Below the pieces are notes generated by a model. That model made no database searches and was not told where the DNA came from. It worked only from the letters and a program-made list of their open reading frames with translations. From the NCBI GenBank assembly GCA_014925825.1, contig JACGCK010000005.1, positions 682,001-746,000 on the forward strand: 64,000 nt of DNA, written 5' to 3'. Both the position numbers and the translations under genes were made by a program. Source of the DNA: Pholiota molesta. Lineage: Eukaryota > Basidiomycota > Agaricomycetes > Agaricales > Strophariaceae. Positions 24,810-37,924 of the stretch are shown piece after piece; within the stretch, counting starts at the first letter, position 1, and every line of letters begins with the position of its first letter.

Positions 24810-27800
24810 ATGTCAACTCAGGATGACGAGGAACAAAGGACATCGCCTTTTCTCAAAGCCTTGACCTCGGACCAAATTGCGGAGGCAGTCAATCGTTCAC
24901 CCGACAATGGTGTCACTATTTTTCTTTCGAAATTGGGGATTTCCGATATTGGGCCGTATGAAGCTGAGGAACTTTGTAACGCTGGTCAGCAAGGGTTTCA
25001 AGAAGAAGGATCAAGTGTGGAAAGGTATACAATTCCTCTGTTCTTTCCGTCAAGCGTGGTTGACGCTTTTCTTGATTCCAGACTGGCTTTAGGAAACAAT
25101 CGCCTTAGCACTTTGCCTCTAGAATTTGAGCTTTTTACGCGTCTCAGATACATCAATCTCAAGCATAACATTTTTACGATATTTCCAGACGTAGTGCGTA
25201 CTTGTGTTGTCCGTTAAGTCTCCGCCATTAACAAAAGGTTAGTTGACTATCCTTCCTTGCCTTGACACCTTGGACCTCAGCCACAACAAAATCAGAAGTT
25301 TGCCTCGTCGACCGGGTAACCTTACTCGCCTCCGTGTACGCCATTAATACAAATATACGACGATTCCTTCAACTCAGTGATCTTTCTAGGTCTTTTCCCT
25401 TTCAAGAAACAAAATCACAAGGCTCCCAACGTACCTTGCTCAATTTCGAGAACTTATTATACTTCGAGTTGATCGAAATCCTATTGAATGGCCTCCAAGA
25501 TCTGCTATGGAATCCTTTGGCGATTTACAAGATATCCATTTGGGAAAGGATGGGGTTGTGAACCTGCAAACTTGGTTGGAGGCGGATGGTGCCAAGGACA
25601 AAGAGTATGATGATTCGGGCTACAGCGAACAACGTGAATGGGATCCGAAAGGTATGTACAACCCGAAGTCGTATCTCCTATGGCTGATTTACGTGCGAAA
25701 CAAGATCTTATGATTCATGGCAATTTCCCGTTCGCCGAGGTATCTTTGATGCAGGGCTCACACCGCACGCTAGATCATTTTCCATTGACTCCATTTCATC
25801 TGTCCCGGACTCTCCATCTTTGGCCGACCCAGATGAAGCAAGGCGCAGTGACGACCAATCGGCAATGGGCATTAGTCAGAATGAACAATCAACATTCCAA
25901 TCCCCCGAGATGTCTGCAAGTTCTTCGGGAGATACCTTTTACATGTCTTCGCCCACAATATCGAAGATGAATTACAAGAGCTCTGTAGAACCGGAACAGA
26001 TGCACCTTCGCACAACCTCACATGCAAGCATTTTGCGTAGCAAGCCACTGGCTGTTGCCGTGATACCCAAGAAGAGCTTACCAGACCTCCGCGTCGTACA
26101 TAAAGATTTTGGGAAAAGGGTTCCTCCTTTGCCTGGAGTAGCACCCGACGAACCTTCACTTCTTCCTCCAACTTCTCTCCGACAGGACTCTGAATATCAA
26201 TATGGTTCCCAATCTGAACAATCCCGTATATCTGACGGACGTTCCCACTCATTTGTTGCGGCCGAACGCAGTTCCTATTTTCAACGCTCATCAAGTCTAC
26301 CTCCAAGCAACTCTCTCCCCAAGGCACTTGCATGTCTGATTGAAACTGCGCGAAGCGTGCTTTTTTCTATGGGACAACTACATCAAACATTGGATCGCTG
26401 TGCGAATTATGGAACTTTTGACCGATCCTCGCTCAAGTTCAAAAAGGCGCTGGATCCTGCTAATATGACTATGTTACATCTAATTCGCGCTCTCGATCGC
26501 TTCGATGATGTTAGCCAGCAATCCCTTCCTTCCCCTGCTATATGTCGTGGCCTAGTCGAATGCTGCCGTGACACAATATCGGCTTTCCGTAAATCACTTG
26601 GGCTTTTAATCAGTCAAATAGGACTAGAACCATCTAGCGATGCGAGGGTTTTACGATGGCTTGTATTGGAACTATACGGTATTCACGCGGAAATCTCCCT
26701 TTCCTGGCAAACCATGTCCTCTGAACTCGAATCCCTCAGACCTTTCCTTGCTGGTAGTCTCTTTTCTCAAATTTCTACGACAGGAGCACACCACCCTCAA
26801 CTTCAAGAGTTGAAGCCGGCGCTCCGCCTTCGGTCGACTGACGCTATCGGGCCACAAGCAGCTGTTAAAGTTGGAAAAGCTAGGCGGCATGCTGGTTCTT
26901 TCAGCTTCAAAGATGTTCAAATTGGAAAAGAACTTCCGTCATATGACATCGTGCCTAGCTCGACAGGCGGACTTGCGACCCATACCCATACCCCAACTCT
27001 GAGGACACCGAAACGTCAGATCACAGTTCCACTGCTTTCGAACCCTGGCTCTAACGGTTCATATTTTCCTTCTACTACCTCCTCTTCGTTTCCACCTTCT
27101 AATGATGGTTATGATCATCTACGTCAACATTCACGCGGCTCTATTAATGATTCCCCTTCCTTAATCTCACCAATAACACCTCTTGAATCATCCTCCACCT
27201 CGAGGTCATATATAGCAGAGATGTACTTCAAGCAGTGCAGACTGCTGTCAATGTGGCTCCTATGGTATGGGACCAAATCGAAAGAGCCTTAAGCGATGTT
27301 TCGGTTGGTGACCCAGAGATACGGGAAAACCTCGACAATGCGCGTTCTGCCACCAGAACTCTGGCACGCAATGTCGCTGATATATCAGACGAAGATCTCG
27401 AATTCGACGGGAAGCTTCTTCGCGAGAACGCCTATAGTTTTGTGAAGGTAAGACCGATATTGAAATCACGGCATTGTATTGACATTTTCCGTTAGATTGT
27501 GGTTCAGTTATCGAACATCTTGAAGACACACAGCAACCCCCGATCAGTAACTGCGGCCTTGAGATCCAACATGGTGAAATTGGCGAATTCGACACAAGAA
27601 TTCGCTAGCTTGCTTCAATTTCCATCTATATCCTATACTCCACGCTCCAGTTCTCCGATATCTTTTCAAAAATATGCGACATATAACCCGAGCCCATACC
27701 AAATCGAAGACAATCTACTAAGCTCAAGTCTCCACAGAACACGAAGTGCACAACCTGGTTTGAACAACATCAAGCAGCCAACCTCATCCTCCTATGACAG

Positions 27801-27918
27801 TCTACAGCCTACCTTACCTCTATCAATTAAAGCACCTAATGCCAGACGAACACGCCCACTCGAGAAACATCTACGGATGGCACCGAACCTGGGTAATCGG
27901 CTGGCTGGCGCTTGCTGA
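24810..27918 (+). CDS. SOG2: SOG2-like leucine-rich repeat protein of the RAM (Ndr kinase) pathway
   Basis: Scaffold of the RAM polarity/cell-separation pathway in yeast (known). The start [15 protein letters not shown] is followed by [24 protein letters not shown]. LRRs read [73 protein letters not shown]. The last LRR joint needs the acceptor ttctag. After a disordered Ser/Pro-rich stretch comes the SOG2 helical domain: [61 protein letters not shown], and later [15 protein letters not shown] and [12 protein letters not shown]. It ends [10 protein letters not shown]. Eight or so short introns, all in frame; no lesions seen. Confidence 0.88.
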
Positions 27919-28350
27919 TGGTTAGTTAATTATTATTTATGGAGACTTTTCTTACAACGACACTACTTACGTAGGTTTGTACTCTTATTATTCACGTCCA
28001 GTGTATTTACATACATACATACATTTTGTTTGTGCATATACTCAGCAGTAACAGCTTGTGCTCACCTAAATTATAATACGATGCGGAGTTATACCACTTT
28101 ATCTAGTCTATATCCAGCCTTATGAAGTTCGAGCATGTCTCCACCACAGAAGACCACAGACTTTTTTCCAGGGATATTTTTTAGCGTTCCCATAATAAAT
28201 GACATATGTGTGAAGATTGCAGCAGCTGCCGGGTTTGCCGGGTACGACGTCGATTCGACACTGCCGCTGCATTCACCAGCCTTCACCAACCTTCAAAATT
28301 CAAGCTTCACCCTGCTATTGGTAGCTCACTGACGTTCTTTCCTCCCCATT
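27919..28350 (+). other. Intergenic, SOG2 3' side and FMO promoter
   Basis: 432 bp without a supportable gene. It carries a short (CATA)n tract near 28011-28024. Confidence 0.45.
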
Positions 28351-30825
28351 ATGCGCGTTGTTATAATTGGAGCAGGACCATCGGGTTTGGTGACATGCAA
28401 GTCTTTGCTCGAAGCCGCCACCAGTGACTTCGCTTTCGAACCAGTGATACTTGAACAGGAGGATGGTATTGGTGGAACTTTTAGATACCGCTCCTACGAG
28501 GTAAGTGTTTATTGTACTTGTCCGTCAACTTTTAATCTAATCTACTTACACTTTTGGTAGCATTCCAACCTGGTGTCCTCAAAACAACTTACCAGTTTCT
28601 CCGACTTCCGTTTACCACTCTCCGATCCAGACCATTTAACCTTAAACGTAAGTCATTTGTTGGATGACAGCTTCCATTTACCTTGACGCTGCAACTTACA
28701 GGAATACGTGCAATACTTGGAAGACTATGCTAGAGCTTTCAATTTGACAGATAGAATACATCTAAATTGCAAGGTGGTCAGTATTAGGCGCCTAGAATCC
28801 GGAAAACATGAAGTCGCATTTGTTCGGAAAATTGTCGATGCAAATGCACAAGATCCGAAGTGGAACGAAGGTTTGACTACTTCAACCGTGGAGAATTCAG
28901 TAAATGGTCTAAGCTCTTGCATGCTCCCTAGTACCAGAAATTATAGTTGCAGATTACCTTGCGCTTTGTGCTGGACTCCATGTGACGCCAGCCGTCCCTG
29001 ACATTCCTGGGATCGAACATGTTCTCCATTCACGACAAAATGCAGATATTGGAATAACTCCAAGAGTATTTCATTCAATCGACTATAAATTTAGATCACA
29101 ATTAACAGGAAGACGAGTCATGATTCTTGGTACCGGAGAAACGGGCATGGACCTAGCATACGAAGCTGTAAAAGCTGGTGCTAATGAAGTCGTGTTGTGC
29201 TCTCGTTCAGGGTATGTTTCTGCACAATTTATACATCCCTTCTGGCATTAATTTGTTATTCAAAGTTTCCTATCTTTTCCAAAGGCATTGGTGCGCATCA
29301 GACATTTTCAATCTTTATTGTGCTAATGAAGTTTAAATGTTACTTAGAATGACTTCGAAATATTTGGGATGAGTTTCAAATCCAAAACGCCAGTACCCAT
29401 TGACTCATTGATCACGAATCTGGGAGAAACGCATATGTGGTAATTCCTTTCCTAATATGGTGTTGGTGGCGGCACCTATATAAACTTTCTTGCAGCATCC
29501 ATGGGTAGCGAAATCTCGCATAAGGTGGTTGTAAGTCTTCTCTCAGTCCTTCGCAATAGATCGAAAATGATAACCATAATTCCTATAGCATATCCGACTT
29601 CGTCGTTAAGCGCGTTCTATGGCTCTTAACGGGTAAAGAACATCAGTTTACATATATGAATTTATCTTTAATGATATCTGACTCTAGGAACGCAGGCAGG
29701 CTGTAACCAATGGGTATATCCTCTGAAATCTTGTGGTTGGTGATCCAAGGCTGAATATTGACTATTTGGATAGATAGGCGAACTAGACCCGACGAGGCTT
29801 GGTCGAGCATACGTGTTTCTGAACAAAGTAAGCAAACATATTCAGAGATTCATAATTTAATGCTGAGCTCAATCTCTAGTCGCATAAAGCCATGCCTTAC
29901 TTGAACCGACCCTATCGCAAACGATCTCGGTACTTGGATTACCTTTCTCGGTATATTGACCCGCCTGAAGACTCTCCTCCTCAAACAAACTTTACTGTGG
30001 AGCTTGCACCATTTCCAACTCAGTTTACATCTGCTGGGCAAGCAGTATTTGCTCCAAGCAAACGGAAAGACTATGCCCGAATAAGCAAGATGGACATCCG
30101 GCCAAATACAGTCATATATGCCACTGGTTATATTCAAGAATTCAGCTATCTGGATAAATCAAGTGGATATCCTTATCCCCGCGAAGCAGACCTTCGAAAT
30201 ATTGTGAAAAGTGGTGATGAATCTGTTGCATTTATTGGTTATGTTAGGCCTGGTGTGGGTAAGCTTATTCATTGGTATCACCAGGTAATAGGAATGCAAA
30301 CTCAATAATATATTCAGGTGCTATTCCTCCCCTTGCTGAAATGCAAGCTTTCTTCTGGATATCTATTTTGAAGAAACAAGTGAAACTTCCTCTGTCAACT
30401 CCTCATTACCATCTCCTTACTCCTGACACCGCTCGTATAAAGTATGGTGTGGACCATTCGGCTTATATGTCAACATTGGCAAAAGATATGAATGCAGCTC
30501 CTGGTTTGTTCAATCTATGGTGGACCTATGGTACAAAGGTGCTTCTTTGTTATTGGTGAGTCTCGGATATTTTGTTAGAAATACCGCTTTCTAAGAATTT
30601 CGCAGCTTTGGGGCAGCATTCACGACCTTCTACAGACTGGTTGGACCCTTCCGTTCGAAACTTGCCCCACAGATCGTCAAAACAGAGCTCTGGGAGACTA
30701 TCACTCGACGAGGAATTATCGGTAACATTGCAATGGGCTTGATCCCAATGCTTTTCTACCTTTCTCTCAACATGCTCGCTTTGTTCTTAGGGACTGGATG
30801 GCAATTGCTTGGTGGACATTTGTAG
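28351..30825 (+). CDS. Flavin-containing monooxygenase (FMO-like)
   Basis: NADPH- and FAD-dependent oxygenase of the dimethylaniline monooxygenase type; substrate unknown. It starts MRVVIIGAGPSGLVTCK (FAD GxGxxG). SYEHSNLVSSKQLTSF and LCAGLHVTPAVPDIPG follow, then the NADPH site MILGTGETGMDLAYEA, and the ATGY-type motif YATGYIQEF near 30120. C-terminal helices (GIIGNIAMGLIPMLFYLSLNML...) suggest membrane association. Frame is one base short at 29430/29431: ITNLGET must continue AYVHPW-VAKSRIRW, found in the next frame just before a canonical donor. The joint near 28900-28950 needs a 40-nt intron and is uncertain. At least eleven exons; about 560 residues if restored. Confidence 0.85.
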
Positions 30826-31440
30826 CTTTACTGTAGTCTCGGCTGACTCATTCTAGCGGTATCAAGACTTCATTGTTCTATTGGAGCCCCTTAGAAAAAA
30901 ACATTGTAATTAGCCTGTGAACTTGAAAGTATCACCGTTACTAACATTGCTTTACTTAATTACCGAAGAACGCGCCAACCAAGTTTTAAATCTTTCCTCG
31001 ATGATTGCTACATATCCATACCCAAGGGATAAGTTGGACCTAAAGTGCTGAGCCGTAGAAATTCAACTCGGCCAAGTCAATTATGTAATGAAAGCTATTT
31101 TTTATCGGCGTCTTTCTGCTGAGTTGCGGCTGCTGCGCAGGTCTCAGCCACTTTGTGCTTTATTTCCAAGTTGGCTCTAAACCAATAGCAGCTCGTAGTA
31201 CCGGTAATCAAACACAGCGCATTTAGAACGCAGTCACCTTAGGCACTAAAATTGTGAGTTGGCATATATTCTTGACGCAAATATGGATATCTATTCTCTA
31301 GCAAATCTAATCAATATTGCCCACATGAAGGAATTGGGAACTAGGATTTTCAAAAAGACTTGAAGCCACCCGAAGACAACATTGCCTCGAGGGGATTAAA
31401 TTCAAACGAAATCTAACTTCTCACAGATAAGAAATTGCTC
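30826..31440 (+). other. Intergenic, FMO 3' side and PAN2 promoter
   Basis: 615 bp with no gene I can support on either strand. No repeat or RNA gene recognised. Confidence 0.45.
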
Positions 31441-34400
31441 ATGACGAGTTCTTACAAGACCATCCCATCTATTTCAACCTCATCTCTGAATGGCTTTGCG
31501 CAACCCATAACTGCCTTGTCATTTGATCCCGTCTCCGACATCCTTTGGACTGGATTAGACTCTGGAACAGTAACAGCCCATTTTGGATGTCGGGGTATTC
31601 GAGGGCCTTCGTTTCAAGTCGGCGGTAATCTTTCCGTAAAGAAAATCACCTCTGGCGATAATACTATCCATGCTTTGGGTGAAGCCAGTGAAGGATTGGG
31701 ATGTTGGACTAAAGGAGGGGTGAATAAATGGTTCTATCGGTAAGCCCAATCTTCTGTTCCCTTTTTCTCTCTTATAAGATCTGCCTGTGCAGCCCTGATG
31801 TAAATGTCGTTGCATTCTCCAACGTTCCTCCTTCTTCCAATATTATGGCAGTTTCGCTTGCCAGTCTAGAGATGGACCTTATAAGTCCAATGACTGGATT
31901 TTCTATACGCAAAGTCCCGACAACTGCAGTCCTCACACAACTGGAGTTAACACATTCGATGCTACTATCTGGTTCTTCGGATGGATATCTACGCGTCCAT
32001 GATCCCAGAACGGGTATGGGAAGGTCTGGCGGAGCGCAAAATTTTGTTAAAGCGCATGCTAGATCTGTGCAAGGCCTTCAGACAGCTGGCAATTTCCTGT
32101 TCTCAATCGGCATGGGAGAAAGGTCCGTAGGAACATACCAGAGTGATTTATGACTATGCTGACTTCGTTTACCTTGTCTTTAGGCATTCACGACCATTTC
32201 CTGACCCGTTAGTCAAGGTGTATGATCTTCGAACTATGCGACCCATGCCACCGATCCCATTCTCTGCTGGTCCTGCTTTTATTCATACCATCCCAAACCG
32301 GACATCTAGTCTAGTTGTCATTTCTAATCAAGGATTAATCAATGTCGTCGACGCTTCTAATTCTGCATCAAATGAATTCTATCAAGTGGGTTATCAAGCA
32401 ATCTTCGGGAAAAACTCATAGTTGAATGAATCTCCAGTTGGACGTTCCTACTTATGTTACTTCAAGTGCAATATCTCCGAATGCTGCCTATATGGCTTTT
32501 GGAGATGCTGAGGGAACGATCCATTTATTATCACAAGCAGAAGAAGATGCCCCGTTCAATGGTTTCGAAGGGCAACCAGTTCCATGGGCTGACGCTGCTA
32601 GTCCTTTACCTGAAATAGAATGGACCAAATCAACGTGAGCCAGGTTTCTGTGGTCCATATCCCTGCTAACTTTTGTGAAGACCTCTGAATTCAATAGGGA
32701 TGCCATACTTTGACAGTCAGCTATTATCGGCTTGGCCCGCGAATCTCAGCTCCAAAACGATTAGTTGCCCTCCTCCTCAAAAAATTCCTCCACAAATTTT
32801 GGCAACGATGAAGTTCAATGAAAATATCGCATATGCTACCCTTCCCAAAGAACTTAGAGGCCGTCGTAATATGACGAACGCTGAACCTCGTAAAGGAGTT
32901 AGTAGATTTCGTAGTGGAAAGCCAGTTTTGGATGAGGTATGCTCCTACCTTATAGCAAATTCTAATTCACTGTAACATTATTAGCCGGAACCAGATAGTG
33001 CCACTTTCGATCAAGAAGTTCCGCGAAGGTATCGCCGCGTCGAAATTGAATATTCGAAATTTGGCGTTGAGGACTTCGATTTCGGGTGAGAATATGTTGT
33101 ATTGATCACCTTTCATATTCATTGAACGAGAAAATAGATTCTATAATAAAACGGAATATAGTGGTCTAGAGACGCATATACTCAACTCATATACCAACTC
33201 CCTCGTCCAAGTCATGCATTACATGTGGCCCATTCGACAGCTAGCAAAAGCTCACATCACGGATAATTGTCCGCGGGAACACTGTCTTCTTTGTGAATTA
33301 GGTTTTATTTCACGCATGCTCGAGGATGCGCATGGGACGAATTGTCAGGCAAGTAACTTCTGCAAAACTGTGGGGGTTTTAGCGCAAGGTGGGCATATCA
33401 ATGTACGGCAAGATTAATATGCTCTAATCTTCACTTTAACAGCTTCAAATGCAATAGAGATAATCGATTATGGTCAAGAGGGAGCAAGTATCGACTACGG
33501 TCAAAAAATACAGACTTTCCATCGATTCCTTGTCGACCATATGAACTCTGAAGGAAACTCCTTCCCTCATAATCCAACTCTCCTTCCAACAAGCCAGAAC
33601 TTGATGCTTGCACCATCCCCGATAACCCAGCTCTTGGGAATAGACGGGAAAAGTGTCACCACCTGCTCTGTATGCAAAGGAGTCCGAGAAAAACCCAACC
33701 TCACGCATGTAGTTGATTTGGTCTATCCAAATAAGGTCCGTCGGCTGCAACATGAAGCTATTCCTAAACTTATTTAATTTTTCTTATAGCCGTTAGCCCA
33801 TGAATCAACCTTTTTAACCTTTGGAGATATACTGCAAAGTTCGCTTTTCCGCCAAATAGCTCATAAGGCCGCCTGTCCTTTTTGCAAGCATTATGCAACG
33901 TTTACTTCAAGGCGCTCTACTTCAACACGACAACTTCCTCCAATCTTGGCGGTGAATGCATCGGTGTATAATGATGAGAACTTCAGCTTCTGGCAGGATA
34001 CACGTACCTCAACATTCTTGCAACCTCAGATTTCTCTTCGTGGTCAAGTTGGAGATGTAGATGACGATGACGTCCTCCTTTATGAAATAAGAGTGCGTCT
34101 TGTTCCCGTACGAACTGACCTTATCATGGACTCAACTGTATCTAGGCTTTGGTCGTGAAGATTTCAGGAAAAGAAGGCAAATCGCATCTGGTGTCCATTG
34201 TCAAAGGTATAGTACATTTACACTGGTTACTTTTCTTCACTCATCTGCCAACGCATAGTGCCCGAAGCTGAGAAGGCTGGCGTGTCCAGTCCCTGGTTCT
34301 TGTTCAACGATTTTGTGGTGAATAACATTTCCCAAGAAGAAGCTTTAAGCTTCCCCGACAAGTGGAAAGTCCGTTACCAAACCTTACTTTTCTGAGTCAA

Positions 34401-35548
34401 TATTTCTGACACCTCCCTAGTTCCCAGCAATCGTTTATCTGGGGCGCTTAGATCTTCGTGAAAGTCTGAACTTCAACGAACTGAGGTTTGAATTGGATTC
34501 GTCTATCTTGAGTCGAGACACATCGATTGCAATGTAAAATCTTTTCTGTCGCCTCGTCCGCAATGGCTAATGGCCTCGTGGACTTACAGGAATCGAAACC
34601 CAGCCCTTATCAAACACGAATTTTTGCATCCGGACGAATTACCGAAGCCTGGAACACTTGTTGCGATTGATGCAGAATTTGTATCGATGCAACAGGTTCG
34701 CCGTTTATAACAAATTTATTTTGCCCTATCTTAAAGCGAGCATTTTACAGGAAGAAACCGAATTTCGCTCAGATGGGACTAAGAAAGTTTTGCGTCCGGC
34801 TAGGCTCAGTCTCGCTCGTGTTTCTTGTCTTCGTGGCAATGGTCCCCGCGAAGGAGTCCCGTTTATCGACGACCATATCCACACCAGCGAAATCATTGTC
34901 GATTACCTGACGGAGTTCTCAGGAATCAAATGTAAGTCGCCATTTCTTTCTGTTCTTCTGTATTGGCTCAATGTTTCAAATAGTTGGTGATCTTGATCCT
35001 CTGCATTCACAATACACCTTGACTCCGTTGAAGCTTGTATACAAGAAGCTGCGTCTCTTGGTTGATTGCGGCTGTATATTCATTGGTCATGGGTTGTCAA
35101 AAGATTTCAGAATCATCAGTAAGACTCCATATCATATTTCGCCCCCGCTTTCTTGCTCATCTGTGAATTCAGATATTTATGTGCCACCGGAACAAGTTAT
35201 TGACACTGTTGACCTATATTTCCTAAGAGCTCGTCAGCGTCGCTTGTCCCTTAGATTCCTTTCTTGGTACATCCTTGGAGAACACATACAAACCGACACC
35301 CATGATTCGATTGAAGACGCCCGTTCTGCACTTAGGCTATACAATGCGTATCATGAATTTGAAGCTCAGGGGATATTTGACCAAAAGCTAGAGGAAATAT
35401 ACAGAGAAGGTCGACAATTTGTGTGTACCTTCTATTGTATTTACTCTTGGGCATTACTCAATCTGTATGGTAGGGCTTCAAACCTCCAGCAATCACCGAA
35501 GGTGAAGAACTGAGAACTCCAACCCCCACGCAAACCATTCCCTACTAG
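31441..35548 (+). CDS. PAN2: PAN2, catalytic subunit of the PAN2-PAN3 poly(A) nuclease
   Basis: Shortens poly(A) tails bound by PABP (known). The start MTSSYKTIPSIS precedes WD40 repeats (SGSSDGYLRVHDPRTG, VKVYDLRTMRPMPP). A linker contains TPLNSIGMPYFDSQLLSAWP, obtained only with the acceptor gtgaag. The pseudo-ubiquitin-hydrolase domain has YSGLETHILNSYTNSLVQ and VCKGVREKP. The DEDD exonuclease has LVAIDAEFVSMQQ (D, E), FIGHGLSKDFRII (D) and HDSIEDARSALRLY (H, D), so it is complete. The tail reads GFKPPAITEGEE...TIPY. About seventeen short introns; every joint stays in frame. Together with NOT4 in this window it belongs to the cytoplasmic deadenylation machinery. Confidence 0.95.
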
Positions 35549-35725
35549 AGTAACAGCATTGATTCAAGGATGCCCAAGGATCATAACTTTAGGGATCTTA
35601 CGTTCCGCATAGAATATGACTGGGTTTGTGTATCATAAATGTTATATAAAGATCTGTGTATATTAGAGAATCCTGTTCATTATCGTGCAAAAAGTAGTAC
35701 AGAAAGCAAATGTATGTACATTAGG

Positions 35726-36250
35726 CTAGATGTCAAAATCGTCATCCAAGCCTTTTCGACGGTGATACTGTAGGAAAATCAAGTCAAGAAAGAAGCAGAT
35801 TTTATAAAATACAGCCAACGCACCACAATGGTTGATTTCTTAGGTCCTGATTTCCCTTGGGCCTCTTCCATCTGTATAATCCGATTAATTTCACGCGGGC
35901 CGTAGTCTCAAGAACGCGGAAGAGGACTCGCCTGATTGAGTAGATCAATAAGTTGTTCCTCCGTTACTCGTCCACGGAGCTGGCCAGATTGTGCCATTCG
36001 AAGAAGGATAGTTTCGATCTGCTTGGAGCGTTCTGGGCTGACGAGTGCGATCGCGATACTGTAGACCATCATGTCAAGATTCATTTACTCCAACGGTCCC
36101 ATACTCGCAAGACGCACATCTTTCCCGCGCGGCCGTATCAAGGACCGTCGAGAGCACATCCCGACGTGCCTGCTCCTCCTGCTCACGCTTCTGTTGCTTC
36201 TCTTCATCACCAGGCTGTCCTGGGAGCTGCATGGGCGTCGCTCCTTCCAT
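35726..36250 (-). CDS. PDCD5: PDCD5 family protein, one base short
   Basis: Small helical DNA/TFIIB-like fold protein linked to apoptosis and tubulin folding in animals; role in fungi unclear. From the ATG at 36250 it reads MEGATPMQLPGQPG, then KREQEEQARRDVLSTVLDTAARER. After intron 36059-36117 the family block LSR-IALVSPERSKQIE appears, but a base is missing at 36051/36052; RLSR and IALVSP lie in adjacent frames. Next are LRMAQSGQLRGRVTEEQLIDLLNQ, a GC-AG intron, MEEAQGKSGPKKSTIV and YHRRKGLDDDFDI. The usual first residues (PELxxIRxxRL type) are not found, so a first exon may be missing. About 115 residues visible. Confidence 0.85.
35872..35931 (-). other. GC-AG intron in PDCD5
   Basis: Minus-strand donor AATCAG|gcgagt, acceptor attatacag. 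Removal of 60 nt joins IDLLNQ to MEEAQGKSGPKK in frame, as in the family. Confidence 0.8.
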
Positions 36251-36677
36251 TGAGTAGTGTGAGGGAATTCAAGTTGTGCAGTAAAGGTCAGAGATGGGAT
36301 CTTTTGGACAGAAAGTCGGGCTTTAAACGAGGTCTCCGAGTTTGCGAAGTGCTAAGGTTAAGGGAGGAGGGTCTTCCGGGAAGGCGAGTAGAATGCTGTG
36401 GAATGAAAGAGAGGATATTGGCATCGGTGAGTAACTGATCGATCGACATCCCAATTTGGGAAATGACGAGTTACAACTCATTTCACAACTGCTAGGCGTC
36501 GAGTCTCGAAACTAGTTAATATTATGAGTAAAATAATTACTTGTCGACTAATCCAGCGTCAATATGATAATATATGCTACATAATAAGTCGTTCATATGA
36601 ATACATAGAGGCGAAATTCTCGAACGAATTATCCCAAAGAGGCCAGGTCGTAAAATCATGAGTAGACGTGGAGAGAC
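36251..36677 (-). other. Intergenic, PDCD5 upstream region and cupredoxin gene 3' side
   Basis: 427 bp. On the minus strand a stretch near 36330-36370 reads LALRKLGDL, faintly like the PDCD5 N-terminus, but no start and splice site make it convincing. Otherwise nothing seen. Confidence 0.35.
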
Positions 36678-37924
36678 TTAAGCCAAGAACGCAATAGCAA
36701 GGACGGCTAGGAGAACAGGGGAGTAAGAGAGCGCATGTGCAGCCTGTGCACTACTCGCTGGAGTGGTGGTGCCGTTTTGTTGCTTCGCGAGTGCTTGGAA
36801 CGCGGTAAAGTTCTTGGGACCAGACTCGACTGCATTCGCGGCAAAAACCATGCCTTGGCCGCAGTGAGTTGCTTGACGGCAGTATGCCCAGATAGGATTC
36901 GTCTTTGCAAGAAACAAATTAATTAGTCATAATAAATTATCATATGGAAATATACGTACATCGTTCACAGTAATGGTGAAAGTGGGGAAGTTTGAGGTGA
37001 CGTTGGCATCGACAGGAATGCTAAAAATGTCTATCAGAAAAAGGCCCAGCTGAAAACATGCAAGCTCACAATCCAGAATCAAATCCAAGCTGTCCAGTTG
37101 TACTTGTGGAGGACAAAGCGCGGCAGGGAGTATCGAAAGCACTAGCAGTGGCTGTGTGGTTCTTTTGGTGGAACTCGAATGTGATTGTGTCACCAACAGC
37201 GCGGATATATTTGAAGGGCTGAACGCAATGATGTTCGGGCCACCAACGATAATTAGGTGGTTTGTTCCAGTGGCCGTAGACGTGGCAGCCGTGGTTGTGC
37301 CAGTGGTGGTAGCTGTAATGGAACCAGCGGGCGCGGTTACTGTGGTACTAGTGGCCGTAGCACTGGCAGTGCTTGCAGTAGTTGTGGTGCCAAAAGGCGC
37401 ACTCGCTGCCGCAGACTGGAACGCAGTGAATTGGTCTCCAGGGTTGACGGCGAACACCATTCCCTGTTGGCAGTGATTTGCCTGACGGCAGAACACCCAG
37501 ACTGGATTCGTGTCTGTTATGGCGAGCTCGGCTGCGTTGAAGTTGGAAGTTTGGGTGTCTGGGACGGGTTGGCTGGAGCATCAAGTAGAATAGCGGGAAT
37601 GTGAGAAATAACAAATGTCGTTCTTACAAGCCGGAATCAAATCCACCTGGAAGTGGCACGCAGGGAGCGTTGAAAGAGGACTGAGTTGCGGTATGGTTTT
37701 TTTGGTGGAACTCGAAACGAACGGTGTCGCCTATGTTCGCTGTCTTCAAAATGCTCATTAGCTTCCGTTTAATTGGCACCGAGTTGAAGAAAACATACGA
37801 CAGTGTTTGGAGTAAAAGTAATAGTTCCGCCGACTCCTCCAACTGTAACGTTGAAGATTTGCCCCGCCAGGGCAGAGTGGCCGATGGCAAGCAGAAGAGT
37901 AGGTAGAACAGCCGAGTAATGCAT
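36678..37924 (-). CDS. Secreted GPI-type protein with two cupredoxin-like domains
   Basis: Extracellular serine-rich/cupredoxin family common in fungi; function unproven. Signal peptide MHYSAVLPTLLLAIGHSALA is followed by domain 1: FNVTVGG, TITFTPNTV, IGDTVRFEFHQKNHTATQSSF, APCVPLPGGFDSGF, DTNPVWVFCRQANHCQQGMVF. A Ser/Thr/Ala linker leads to domain 2: IIAFSPSNISA, VGDTITFEFHQKNHTATASAFDTPC, FDSGF, DTNPIWAYCRQATHCGQGMVF. Each domain keeps His, Cys, His and Met in ligand-like places. The end SYSPVLLAVLAIAFLA is a GPI-type hydrophobic tail. One base is missing at 37200/37201 (NISA then AVGD), which would cut off domain 2. About 370 residues if restored. Confidence 0.8.
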
